Below, one piece after another: positions 34,601 to 42,014 of a DNA stretch of 52,482 nt. A model generated the notes under the pieces. It was not told the origin of the DNA. It saw only the letters and a list, made by a program, of their open reading frames with translations, and did no database searches. The stretch covers positions 2,864,916-2,917,397 of the forward strand of contig CP070815.1 of NCBI GenBank assembly GCA_020344215.1, given 5' to 3'. Position 1 is the first letter of the stretch. Every line of letters begins with the position of its first letter. The position numbers were made by a program, and so were the translations under genes. Source of the stretch: Gemmatimonadota bacterium. GTDB lineage: Bacteria; Gemmatimonadota; Gemmatimonadetes; Palauibacterales; KS3-K002.

Positions 34601-35132
34601 CCGCGAACAACGTATTGCGAGCGTACCAGAGATTGACACCGGTCGTGGGCGCGACCTTGTCGCCGTGGAACACGGCTCCGGCCAGCAGCTCGGGATCGAG
34701 GCCGGAGTGGACGACTACGCTCGTCTTCGTGCTGCCTTCCGGGCCCACGAAGAGGACCAAGGGGAGGTCACTGAGCTTGGCTGATGGGGCGGTTGGCGAA
34801 GCGGCGAGCCGCGAGCGCGCCTCTGCGATGGTCGAGTCGAGCTCTTCGTCACCCGTTTCGCCCTCGTCGGCTGCCGGCCGCCCTCGCTTGACGAACCAGT
34901 AGACGAGCCCGAGCGCGACAAAGCCCAAGAACCAGAGGGCAAAGCGAAAGACCCATAGCTTCCACCCGTACAGGTGCAGCCAGCTGCCGAGCATGTAGGT
35001 CATTAAGGCATAGACGAGCAGACTCGGCGTCGCGATGAGCGCGAACCTGCCCCGCAGCGGCGATCTGGGCCGCCGCATGCGAGGTGCGCGTGGACCTCTC
35101 GGAGCCCTAGGGGCTCGTGGAGCCTGCCTCAT
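31611..35132 (-). CDS. tssM: T6SS membrane-complex protein TssM (IcmF)
   Basis: 1173-residue inner-membrane protein of the T6SS trans-envelope complex. Two helices near the N-terminus (about 30-50 and 60-80) flank a cytoplasmic NTPase-like domain with Walker A GPEGSTKTS (130-138). A third helix (around 480) leads to the large periplasmic IcmF region. It anchors the apparatus and, in model systems, binds TssJ and TssL. The N-terminus is unusual: a Pro-Ala-Arg run (APRAPRGPRAPR). The ATG at 35132 lacks a clear Shine-Dalgarno and lies 7 nt from the tssL stop, so translation coupling is likely. Length matches the family. Confidence 0.95.
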   Translation of the reverse strand: MRQAPRAPRAPRGPRAPRMRRPRSPLRGRFALIATPSLLVYALMTYMLGSWLHLYGWKLWVFRFALWFLGFVALGLVYWFVKRGRPAADEGETGDEELDSTIAEARSRLAASPTAPSAKLSDLPLVLFVGPEGSTKTSVVVHSGLDPELLAGAVFHGDKVAPTTGVNLWYARNTLFAELGGAFTAEPSRLARLISFVRSHTLAAAFSGRAPAPRVAVVCFSCEELLKPDAASTVPTAARELRDILVDLAHGLGTQLPVYVLFTKADRIPFFAEYVRNLSRDEAQQVLGATLRWPAHDAGKRSADREYERVSEAFQRAFDSLAEKRLPLLRREADSERQGGVYEFPREFRKIGSLTSQFLVDLCRPSQLKVSPVLRGFYFTGVRAVVVSDAASVDTPQVAPTGDADRIAATQVFDPRRHQAEIERAGAAAPGSRKIPQWIFLEHLLRDVILRDRMAMGVTQSSARLNLWRRTALATGIAFCLLLNTCFTVSLVGNRRLVASATTAAAELLREEQIEPELLDPFALQRLDDLRGDVEQIVEWERAGPPLRLRWGLYKGSALYPLVRDLYFERFESLMLAPARGTLLDSLRNLPNEPGATSEYQPNYDLLKAYLMTTGSCPIDSAFLAPVLWDRWLDRHAPDPERDDIARRQFDFYTGRLCFDEEHPCVAEYDPRAVRRARAFLNQFSGADRNYQLMVSKASQEVGAARFDDPDGAVVNRYVVPGAFTADGWPLVQQDLEHVDELLMAEDCVMGEALTSGRDLLGLEDTLRARYLVDYVDRWRTFMDSARISSFRSTSDAAAKLGELSGPQSPLLRMLHTVAANTAVDSAAIRPAFEPVHIFTPAEMTDRYIGGANQGYMEALVALQVSVEAVSRAPSGARDQPIGQTYEKINSAKLAARQAAQAFPSEGAAGEVGSAVERLLRRPIDSVERLLGGIPIADLNRQGQLFCAELQPVIRKFPFNPSATTEATLQEVVTVFKPGTGRLWTFYGEWLEDLLVQRGPHQFERRPGARFRVSSGFIGFFNRAAEFSDALWPDGATDPEFSFTLRPHFTESIRRVTVNVDGQPREFSPTDVARGIFRWYGPEAQFVRVSGQFMGREEELRRFTGTWAVFRLFQEGSWQSSAANPSMHIVRWRWPLQDQYVTLEAELNLAGTPPIMKRDYFNTVRSCVSRIVQ

Positions 35133-35139
35133 AGGACTG

Positions 35140-35835
35140 TCACTGTACGAGTGCCTGTAGGTTGTTGATTCCGGAGCGTAACGCGAAGTCGTAGATCACG
35201 TACAACACGATGGCGATCGTCAGCAACCCCGCTCCAATAAAGCCGAGCCGCCGAATCCAAGGATCTCTGAACCCGGGAACGACCTCGTCGGCTGGCGGAG
35301 CCCACGACGGGGAGAGCTCTCCATAGCCGCCGCGGATGCGCTGGATCTTGTCCGACACCGCCTCTGTCAGGCCGGCCAGCTCGCCTTTGCCGGCGACGCT
35401 GTAGCGGCCCTCGTAGCCGAGTAACAGACAAAGCAGATAGACCTCCAGCAGGTCGGCCAAATCCTGTGAGTCCTGCCGGCCCAGCAGGTCGTTCAGGTAC
35501 TGGAAGAAGACTTCGCCGCCCGTATGACCGCCGAACACCTCTTCCTGCAACGGCTTATTCGGCCAGTCGGCGAACATCGTCTGCTGTGAGTTGAGTACCG
35601 ACTCGTCGAGAAAGACGATGTACGCGTACACGGCGAGCTTCGCCGTCTCGCCGTCGTAGCCGGCTCTCCGCGCCTCTTGGTCCGCTTGGCCGAGCAGGTG
35701 CTTGATCTGAGTCCGGAAGGATGCCGCGTCGGAGCCGACCTGACGGTTCGAGCGCAGCCGGACGGCCGCGGTGAAAGCCTCCTGCAGCGCCAGGGCGAGC
35801 TTACCCTGTCGATGCTCGATGGTTGCTGTCGTCAT
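35140..35835 (-). CDS. tssL: T6SS membrane-complex protein TssL (DotU family)
   Basis: 231-residue inner-membrane protein with a cytoplasmic helical DotU-like domain and a single C-terminal helix (about 197-220, LGFIGAGLLTIAIVLYVIY). Family features include KLAVYAYIVFLDESVLNS, EVFGGHTGGEVFFQYL and LLEVYLLCLLLGYEGRY. No C-terminal peptidoglycan-binding OmpA domain is present. TssL binds TssM and TssK, joining baseplate and membrane complex. The ATG at 35835 has AGGTGG 7 nt upstream; a TTG two codons earlier is less likely. Sits between tssK1 (67 nt upstream) and tssM. Confidence 0.95.
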   Translation of the reverse strand: MTTATIEHRQGKLALALQEAFTAAVRLRSNRQVGSDAASFRTQIKHLLGQADQEARRAGYDGETAKLAVYAYIVFLDESVLNSQQTMFADWPNKPLQEEVFGGHTGGEVFFQYLNDLLGRQDSQDLADLLEVYLLCLLLGYEGRYSVAGKGELAGLTEAVSDKIQRIRGGYGELSPSWAPPADEVVPGFRDPWIRRLGFIGAGLLTIAIVLYVIYDFALRSGINNLQALVQ

Positions 35836-35902
35836 ATGCAAGCCACCTAGACCTGAGGGGCGGATCGCCGCCCTACCTTTCTCGGCATCCCGGTTGCCCC
35901 CG

Positions 35903-37264
35903 CTACTCCTGGCCCTCCAGGACGATCAGGAGCTCGAACTCTGCGTCGGCCAACGCGCTGGGAGCGTAGACGCCCACGTCTTTCACCTTCTGTATCGATT
36001 CCCAGCACGGTCCGCTCTTCGTGACGCGGAAATAGTGGCTGCCGATCCGCGGCGAGACCGCCGACGGTGGCAGCGACAGGTGATCCAAGGCCAGGCCGCC
36101 GTACGCCTCCTTGACGAGCCGGATGATGTGCTTCGCCGAGCACACCTTCGCCAACTTCGGCACTCCGCTCACGACCTCCGCCTCCGGAAGTGTCGAGCGC
36201 ACTCCAAGGATCCACTCCGATCTGTCGAAGCAGCGCTTGTCTTTCAGTTCGGCGGTGTGCAGATATTCCCGCTCCCGCGTCAGCGGTATGCTGATGCAAC
36301 TCGTCGGGATGATGACACCCAGATGCGCGCGAATGTGCCGGTCAAGCGCCGAGAAGGTCTCATAAAGATGGTCGTGGTCGTACAGCGGCAGATTGCGTGG
36401 ATGAGAGTCCAGCGAGAATGTACAGAGCGCTCCCGCCAGCCGCGCCATCTCAATGTACAGCTGCTCCGGCCGCGTCCGCCGCACCTCGAGATGGTAGCGT
36501 AGCGGCGCCAGGCTGGAGTGGATCGCGTGCGACAGCCAGAAATTGGCCACCTCGTGGGCCGCATACTCCGCGAGCGACTTCTTCTCCGACCGGCGCTCGT
36601 CGGCCAGCGCGTCGGCTTTCGACTCGAGGATATCGATCAAGCGCCGCAGCAGCTCCAAAAGCCGGGGGCTGGCGCCGATCTGCAGACTTGGCGGTATGTA
36701 GTCCTCATCGTAGATGAAGTGCCCCGTCCCGTCGCGCCGCACCCGCGCCAGCGGCAGCGAGACTACATCTTCGTCCAGCTCCAGATCAAGCATCAGATGG
36801 AAGTTCTTCCGACCCAACTCCACCGCCTTCTCGTCCCGGCCCGTCGTTTCGTCCGGGACCTGGCTGGCCTCGGCCATGTACCTGAAATCCCGAGAGCCGC
36901 CGCCACCCGGCATCAGACAGTTCGACTGCCCAGGTCGGTAGGGCGGTATGGTCAGGTAGATGAGGTGAGTGTCTTGGGTCGGCGAGAAAAGGTCGCGGAT
37001 CTCACGCGTACCCGGAACTGGATCGCCCTCGGGGATGTGGAACGCCAGACCGTCCGGCAGCACGCCCCGCGCATGAATGAGCGACACCGTACCGTTCCGC
37101 AGGGCATCCCCGTCCAGCTCCAGCCCCGCCAACCCGTACGACTTGTAGAACAGGTGCGAGAGCGCGAAGTTGATCGAGTCCTCGAAGTACCTGCTCTGCG
37201 CTTGGAAATGGTGCTGCGCGAGGTGCATCCCCTCGCTCCACACCACCCTCGACAATGGCATCAT
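35903..37264 (-). CDS. tssK: T6SS baseplate protein TssK (copy 1)
   Basis: 453-residue TssK. N-terminal VVWSEGMHLAQHHFQAQ matches the family's 'WxEGmfLxPQHFQ' opening, followed by the conserved body and a C-terminal PSLPPS-type stretch LSLPPSAVSPRIGSHYFRV. TssK connects the T6SS baseplate to the membrane complex through TssL and TssM, which follow it on the same strand. A double ATG at 37264/37261 marks the start; the open frame extends to 37588 through the divergent spacer and is not family-like. Paralogue of tssK2. Confidence 0.93.
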   Translation of the reverse strand: MMPLSRVVWSEGMHLAQHHFQAQSRYFEDSINFALSHLFYKSYGLAGLELDGDALRNGTVSLIHARGVLPDGLAFHIPEGDPVPGTREIRDLFSPTQDTHLIYLTIPPYRPGQSNCLMPGGGGSRDFRYMAEASQVPDETTGRDEKAVELGRKNFHLMLDLELDEDVVSLPLARVRRDGTGHFIYDEDYIPPSLQIGASPRLLELLRRLIDILESKADALADERRSEKKSLAEYAAHEVANFWLSHAIHSSLAPLRYHLEVRRTRPEQLYIEMARLAGALCTFSLDSHPRNLPLYDHDHLYETFSALDRHIRAHLGVIIPTSCISIPLTREREYLHTAELKDKRCFDRSEWILGVRSTLPEAEVVSGVPKLAKVCSAKHIIRLVKEAYGGLALDHLSLPPSAVSPRIGSHYFRVTKSGPCWESIQKVKDVGVYAPSALADAEFELLIVLEGQE

Positions 37265-37411
37265 CGGTTCCCGGAAACGGAGTGATTGCTCGGGATCGGC
37301 GTTGACGGTACAATAATAGCAGGGGTAGTTTAGCGCGATCAACCACAGAAGCCGGCGATTTGCCGCGGGAGCGACCACCCCCGCCAAAGCTCGCCTGACC
37401 CCGAGACATGT
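37265..37411. promoter_or_regulatory. Divergent spacer of the two T6SS arms
   Basis: 147-bp spacer between tssK1 (leftward) and the GEFTRLF gene (rightward). A short AT-rich island at about 37309-37318 contains TACAAT, which could serve as a -10 element; the best-spaced upstream hexamer (TTGCTC, 37286-37291) is poor. TTGACG at 37302-37307 is too close to it. It probably carries both promoters, but exact sites are not resolved. Confidence 0.3.
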
Positions 37412-38776
37412 ATGCTGGGTGACGAATTCCGCTCCAAGTACACGCTGCTCAAGCGGCTCACCCAGAGGGGAATCCGCAGCTATCAGGCAGTCGACCCCGA
37501 TGGCCGCTCGGTGATGGTCCACGTTCTCGCCGTCCCACCGGCCAAGGCGCAGAAGTTCCTCGATCTCCTCGAGGACCTCTCTCACCAAGACAAAAGGAGG
37601 ATCCTCGACCTACTCGAGGTCGAAGGGGCGCCGGTCCTGGTGACCGAAGTGCTTGACGATTTTGAGACGCTCCCCGGGTGGCTCGATTCGAGGACGAAGG
37701 TCGCGGCCGAGGAGTCTGGGCCTTCGGAGCCCGGCGAGTTCACCCGGCTATTCCAGGCGGTCCGCGAGGAGCAGCCCCCCAGCGCTCCCGAACCGGTTCT
37801 CTCGGCGGAGGTAATCGCCGAAGCGGAGCCGGCTGATGCTCCTCAGGGTGAGCCGGAGTTGAGCGAGCCGGCTGCTGCTCCCTCGGTTGAACCGGAACCG
37901 GCGGTCTCACCGCCCGGCGAGTTCACACGGCTGTTCGGGCCGCAGCAGAAAGTCGCCGAGGAGCCGGAACGACCCGCGGCTGAGCCCCCGGCGGTTGAAC
38001 CGGAAGTGGTAAGGGAGGCACCGGGTGAGGTTGCCCGAGACCCGGGCCGGGCTGAGGCCGAGGCCGAGGCAGAGGCAGCGCCTGAGGAGAGAGAGCCCGG
38101 GGAGTTCACCCGGCTCTTCGGTGTGAAGGCGGCACTGGGTAAGCCGGAGGCAGCAGCCGAGGAGCCGAAGCGGAAGAAGCCGCTGATTCACTGGCGCGAA
38201 GGGGGGCCCACCGAGGGTGAGCCGGAGGTTAAGCCCGTCGTTCGCTGGAAGAAGAGAGGGCCGCCGGAGGCTGCTCCTCCAGTAGAGCGGGCCGAACCGC
38301 CGACCGAGCAAGACATCGAGACGACAGGTGGCGAGTTCACCAAGCTGTTCCGCCAATCGGCGCCGCAGACGCCTCCCTTCCAGGAGGACGTGGCCCGGCG
38401 GGGCAAGAGGTCGGGGAGCCCACTGGATCGCTCGACAGGTGAATACCTGCGCGCTTTGGACGCGAGCATCCCTGTTCGAGAGGAGGTGCCCGCGCCCGGC
38501 GGGCCGGCATCCATCGAGCCGCCGAGTGTCGTGCCGCCGGTCGAGGCGCCGGCCTCCAGGGCGCCGGCGCCCGCGGACGATGGGCCGAGCGAGTTCACGC
38601 GATTGGTGGCGGGTGACGCAGCGCGGCCGGATACTCCCGCACCCAGTGCGGCGCCTGAGTACGATGAGGGACCGGTAACAAGCGGTGGGGCCCCATCGCT
38701 CCGTGTTCTTGTCATAGGATTGAGTGCAATCGTTCTCACGATCGTGGTGCTGATCATCTTGTTTGCGGTGCTCTGA
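37412..38776 (+). CDS. Tail-anchored GEFTRLF-repeat protein with degenerate kinase N-lobe
   Basis: 454-residue protein I cannot assign to a characterised family. Residues 8-92 resemble a Ser/Thr kinase N-lobe (SKYTLLKRLTQRG...VDPDGRSVMVHVL...APVLVTEVLDDFETLPGWL) but have no Gly loop and His in place of the VAIK lysine, and no C-lobe. A long Pro/Glu/Ala-rich linker (95-425) carries five copies of GEFTRLF or close variants at 108, 169, 230, 307 and 393. The last ~24 residues are one helix (430-453), giving a tail-anchored topology. Positions in the T6SS locus, between tssK1 and tssK2, suggest a membrane-tethered scaffold or regulator for secretion. The ATG at 37412 lacks a clear Shine-Dalgarno. 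Confidence 0.85.
   Translation: MLGDEFRSKYTLLKRLTQRGIRSYQAVDPDGRSVMVHVLAVPPAKAQKFLDLLEDLSHQDKRRILDLLEVEGAPVLVTEVLDDFETLPGWLDSRTKVAAEESGPSEPGEFTRLFQAVREEQPPSAPEPVLSAEVIAEAEPADAPQGEPELSEPAAAPSVEPEPAVSPPGEFTRLFGPQQKVAEEPERPAAEPPAVEPEVVREAPGEVARDPGRAEAEAEAEAAPEEREPGEFTRLFGVKAALGKPEAAAEEPKRKKPLIHWREGGPTEGEPEVKPVVRWKKRGPPEAAPPVERAEPPTEQDIETTGGEFTKLFRQSAPQTPPFQEDVARRGKRSGSPLDRSTGEYLRALDASIPVREEVPAPGGPASIEPPSVVPPVEAPASRAPAPADDGPSEFTRLVAGDAARPDTPAPSAAPEYDEGPVTSGGAPSLRVLVIGLSAIVLTIVVLIILFAVL
37733..38608 (+). repeat. Five GEFTRLF-type motif repeats
   Basis: GEFTRLF starts at nt 37733, 37916 and 38099 (spaced exactly 61 residues), GEFTKLF at 38330 and SEFTRLV at 38588. All are set in low-complexity Pro/Ala/Glu linker, so they look like short linear binding motifs, not folded domains. 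Confidence 0.9.
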
Positions 38777-38830
38777 CGGCAAGGGGACGAAGCTGCAGGG
38801 CGAGGCGAGACTCCTGACCGAGGGGCTCGC

Positions 38831-40186
38831 CTATTTCTTGGCAGGTAACACCACGACCAGCTCGAGCTGCGGGTCCGAGAAGTCGGCCGGCACGTAGGCG
38901 GCTGCGTTCCGGGCCAGCTTGATGTTCTCCCATTCGGGGCCCGATGCCGCGAGCCGGAAGTACTGGTAGTCGAGCTTGACCGGCACGGCGCTGGGCGGCT
39001 TCGGCGTGTGCGTCAGTTCGACGCCGGGTAACGCCTGCTTGATCAGCCGGTTAATGTGATCCGCCGAGCTGATCTTGATCAACTGTGGCGCCTTCTTCAT
39101 CAGATCCGCCTGCGTCATCTCCGCCTTGAGTGCCAGGAACATCTGCGGTGCCTCAAAGTAGCGGTCTTGGTCGACGGCCGTGGCGTAGACCGACGGCTCC
39201 ACCATGCTCATCGGTAGCGACACGTAATTCGCAGGCAGCACGGTGTCGAGAAGTTCTCTCAACTTCTCGTCCAGCACCGTGAAGCAGCTCGACAGGTCCG
39301 CGTGGTCGTAGGTCGGCAGATCTCGCGGATGGACAGCTGTCGAGAAGGTCGTGAGCGCCCCGGCCAGCGACAGCATCACCGAGAAGAGTTCGGCCGGATG
39401 TCCCTTGCGCGTCTCGAACAGATGGCGCAGCTGGGGCATGTGCGTGTTGACGGTATAGAGCAGCCAGAAGCTGGCTACGTCCGATATACCGAACTCCGCC
39501 AGACCCATGCTTCTCTGGCGTCGGGCGTCCGAGAGTGTACTGCTCTTGGCCGTGAGGATCTCCACGAGCCGGCGTGCGATGGCCAACAGATACTCGCTGG
39601 CGGTAATGTCGATCAGCGGCGCTACGAAGTGAGGATCGAGCTGGTACTCCCCCGTCGGTGCCCGCCTGACCCGGCACACGGGCAGGGCGGAGCTTCCCTC
39701 GAGAGATTCGCCCTCGACCAGGAGGCGGAAGTTCTTGCGGGCGACCTGGATCGGCTTCTCGGCCAGGCCCGTGTTCTCATCCCGCCGCATGACGACTTCC
39801 GCCAGGTAGCGCGTGTTCTTGTCGGCTACACTCGAGCTGACGTTGAGCCCGCCGTGCCGGTATTCCGGGATAGCAAGATAGACGTCGAGTGTCTCTTGGT
39901 CCGGCTCCCAGCAGCCCTCCAGCTGCTTCGGCGGCGGGGCGGTTTCGGCATGCGGGATGTCGAAGAGCAAGCCGTCAGAGAACACGCCTGACGCCGCCGA
40001 GATGGCTACGGCGCCTCCCGCGAGTGCCTCACGATCGACATCCAGACGGTTGAAGCCCCACGGACAGAACGTCAGCGCGGAGACCTGGAAGCCGATCTGG
40101 TCCTCGAGGAAGCGGTCCTGCGTCTGCAGGTGCTGCGGGCTGAGCAGGACGCCCTTGGTCCAGAGAACCGGTTGCATCTGCCTCAT
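38831..40186 (-). CDS. tssK: T6SS baseplate protein TssK (copy 2)
   Basis: 451-residue TssK paralogue. The N-terminus MQPVLWTKGVLLSPQHLQTQD matches the family opening, here with the conserved SPQH kept that copy 1 lacks. Later blocks (HPRDLPTYDHADL, NYVSLPMSMV, HTPKPPSAVPVKLDYQYFRL) align with the same blocks of copy 1. TssK normally has one gene per T6SS. It faces the GEFTRLF gene (54 bp between stops) and is divergent from the TssBC fusion gene (56-bp spacer). Likely cytoplasmic baseplate adaptor; whether it replaces or joins copy 1 is unknown. No clear Shine-Dalgarno. Confidence 0.93.
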   Translation of the reverse strand: MRQMQPVLWTKGVLLSPQHLQTQDRFLEDQIGFQVSALTFCPWGFNRLDVDREALAGGAVAISAASGVFSDGLLFDIPHAETAPPPKQLEGCWEPDQETLDVYLAIPEYRHGGLNVSSSVADKNTRYLAEVVMRRDENTGLAEKPIQVARKNFRLLVEGESLEGSSALPVCRVRRAPTGEYQLDPHFVAPLIDITASEYLLAIARRLVEILTAKSSTLSDARRQRSMGLAEFGISDVASFWLLYTVNTHMPQLRHLFETRKGHPAELFSVMLSLAGALTTFSTAVHPRDLPTYDHADLSSCFTVLDEKLRELLDTVLPANYVSLPMSMVEPSVYATAVDQDRYFEAPQMFLALKAEMTQADLMKKAPQLIKISSADHINRLIKQALPGVELTHTPKPPSAVPVKLDYQYFRLAASGPEWENIKLARNAAAYVPADFSDPQLELVVVLPAKK

Positions 40187-40242
40187 GAGTGTCTAAAGTT
40201 AGCATCGGCGAGCCGCCAGAACCAGAAGGACACTCTGCTGCC

Positions 40243-41769
40243 ATGTCTGATGAACAGCCCGACCTGCCAGAGATCGTTGTCGAAGTGCGTCGCGAGCCCG
40301 CGACCTCCGAGCTGACCCCGGACTCCCCATTTCGCGTCGCCCTGTTAGGAGACTTCAGCGGGCGAGGCGCCCGCGGCCAGATCGAAAGCGGGCAGGCGCT
40401 CGCCCTCCGCAAACCGGTTCGTGTCGATCGAGACAACCTGGACAAAGCGCTGGCCCGGCTCGGCTTGCAGCTCGATCTGGCCCTCTGGCGCGATTCGGAC
40501 TCGACCCTGTCATTGCGGTTCGCGGAGCTGGAGGACTTCCACCCCGACCGACTCTACCAGCGACTCGCGCTGTTCGAGCCGCTGCGTGAGGTGCGCCGGC
40601 GCCTGCAGGACCCGGCCACCGCCGCTCAGGCCATCGAGGAGCTGCGAGGTGGGGGCCCGCACGACGTTCCCGAACCGGAGATGCCCGAGCCCCGCGCGAT
40701 TCCGGAGAACCTCCTGGAGCAGATCCTGACGGAGAGCGCCGGCCCGGCCGCGGCGGAGCTGATCGGCGACGATCTGGGCGCCTACTTGAAGCGCATCGTC
40801 GCGCCGCACAGGATTCCCGAGCTCGATCCCCAGGGGCTGGAGCTGGCGAGGCAGGTCGACGCCGCCAGCGCCGAGCTCATGCGCCGGCTCCTCCACCATC
40901 CCGAGGTGCAGGCTCTGGAGGCGCGCTGGCGCGCCGTTCACCTGCTGACACGCCGGATCGAGACAGGCAGCCAGCTGCAGTTCCATATCATCGATCTCTC
41001 TCGCGCTGAGCTCGAGGCCGATCTCAGCCCCGATCTGGATCTGGAGCGGACGGGGCTCTACAAGCTCCTGGTCGAGTCTTCGGTGGGAACCCCGGGTGCC
41101 CCGCGCTGGGCCTTGCTCGTCGGTGACTACACCTTCGGGCCGGGTCCGCAGGATGCGGAGTTGATGGCTCGTCTGGCCGCCATCGGCAGCCTCGCAGGCG
41201 CGCCCTGGATCTCTGCCGCACACCCGCGGATCGCCGGCTGCGAATCGTTCCATGCGACGCCCGACCCGGCGGGCTGGCTGAAGGAGAGCGCCCCGGCCTG
41301 GGTCGCGCTTCGCGGCTTGCCTCTCGCCGCATGGCTCGGGCTGGCGGCGCCCCGCTTCCTGCTTCGTACACCCTACGGTGAAGAGACGGAGCCCTGTGAG
41401 TTCCTGCCCTTCGAGGAGATGCCGGGAACGCCCGAGCACGACCACTACTTGTGGGGCAGTCCCGCCTTCGCCTGCGCCCTGCTATTGGCGATGTCGTTCG
41501 CTGCAGCCGGCTGGGAGTTCCAGCCGGGAATGCACTCCGACATCACCGGCCTACCGCTTCACCTCTACGAAGATGACGGCGACACCGTGAGCAAGCCGTG
41601 CGCGGAAGTGCTCCTCACGGAGCGAGCCGCCGCCCGCCTCCTTGATCGGGGGGTCATGCCCCTGGCCTCGCTGAAAGGCGCTGACGCGGTGAGGCTTGTG
41701 CGGTTCCAATCGGTCGCCAGCCCGTCTGCCCCTTTGGCAGGGCCCTGGGGAAGCTCGGCAGGTCAGTAG
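40243..41769 (+). CDS. TssB-TssC fusion paralogue lacking the TssC C-terminus
   Basis: 508-residue protein joining two T6SS sheath domains. Residues about 25-130 are TssB-like (FRVALLGDFSGRG, then LRFAELEDFHPDRLYQRL, as in tssB's VMGVLGDFSG and LEFESLEDFAPDRV). Residues about 200-500 are TssC-like (ALEARWRAVHLL; PRFLLRTPYGEETEP; EHDHYLWGSPAFAC), matching tssC's blocks. It stops before tssC's last ~120 residues, which hold the SRFAHYLKSMMRDKIG block and C-terminal strand. Separate full-length tssB and tssC follow, so this is an extra sheath-like subunit. ATG at 40243 is preferred over the GTG at 40189 that would overlap tssK2's start region; its Shine-Dalgarno is weak. Confidence 0.85.
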   Translation: MSDEQPDLPEIVVEVRREPATSELTPDSPFRVALLGDFSGRGARGQIESGQALALRKPVRVDRDNLDKALARLGLQLDLALWRDSDSTLSLRFAELEDFHPDRLYQRLALFEPLREVRRRLQDPATAAQAIEELRGGGPHDVPEPEMPEPRAIPENLLEQILTESAGPAAAELIGDDLGAYLKRIVAPHRIPELDPQGLELARQVDAASAELMRRLLHHPEVQALEARWRAVHLLTRRIETGSQLQFHIIDLSRAELEADLSPDLDLERTGLYKLLVESSVGTPGAPRWALLVGDYTFGPGPQDAELMARLAAIGSLAGAPWISAAHPRIAGCESFHATPDPAGWLKESAPAWVALRGLPLAAWLGLAAPRFLLRTPYGEETEPCEFLPFEEMPGTPEHDHYLWGSPAFACALLLAMSFAAAGWEFQPGMHSDITGLPLHLYEDDGDTVSKPCAEVLLTERAAARLLDRGVMPLASLKGADAVRLVRFQSVASPSAPLAGPWGSSAGQ

Positions 41770-42014
41770 ACGAGCGAGAGGCTTCTTGACACTTGAGAGG
41801 GGCACCCGCAACTTATTGTGTGTTATAAAACTCTCGACTGCTGAGATCCCCCCGGGGGCCTGCGGGTGGCGTGTCGAGCGTTGGCCGGTCGTCGATTATG
41901 CCCAAAAGACCCCGTTGACACTGTGGTGCCCCGCGAGGGATCTCCTTCCCGATCGGCGCGCGAGCCGGTTGGCGATCGGGCCCTTTAACGCTTCGGCAAA
42001 CCGAGGAGTCTCAC

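Noticed and set aside
37265..37588. N-terminal extension of TssK1 to 37588
   Set aside because: The extension is not TssK-like, contains the divergent promoter spacer and overlaps the GEFTRLF gene.
38803..38832. AGGCGAG/CTCGCCT inverted repeat as terminator between the GEFTRLF gene and tssK2
   Set aside because: Stem of 7 bp with 16-nt loop overlapping the tssK2 stop; too weak to separate from chance in GC-rich DNA.
41786..41829. TTGACA at 41786 and TATAAA at 41824 upstream of tssB, as a sigma-70 promoter
   Set aside because: The boxes are about 32 nt apart, far from 17, and no well-placed -10 hexamer follows the TTGACA.
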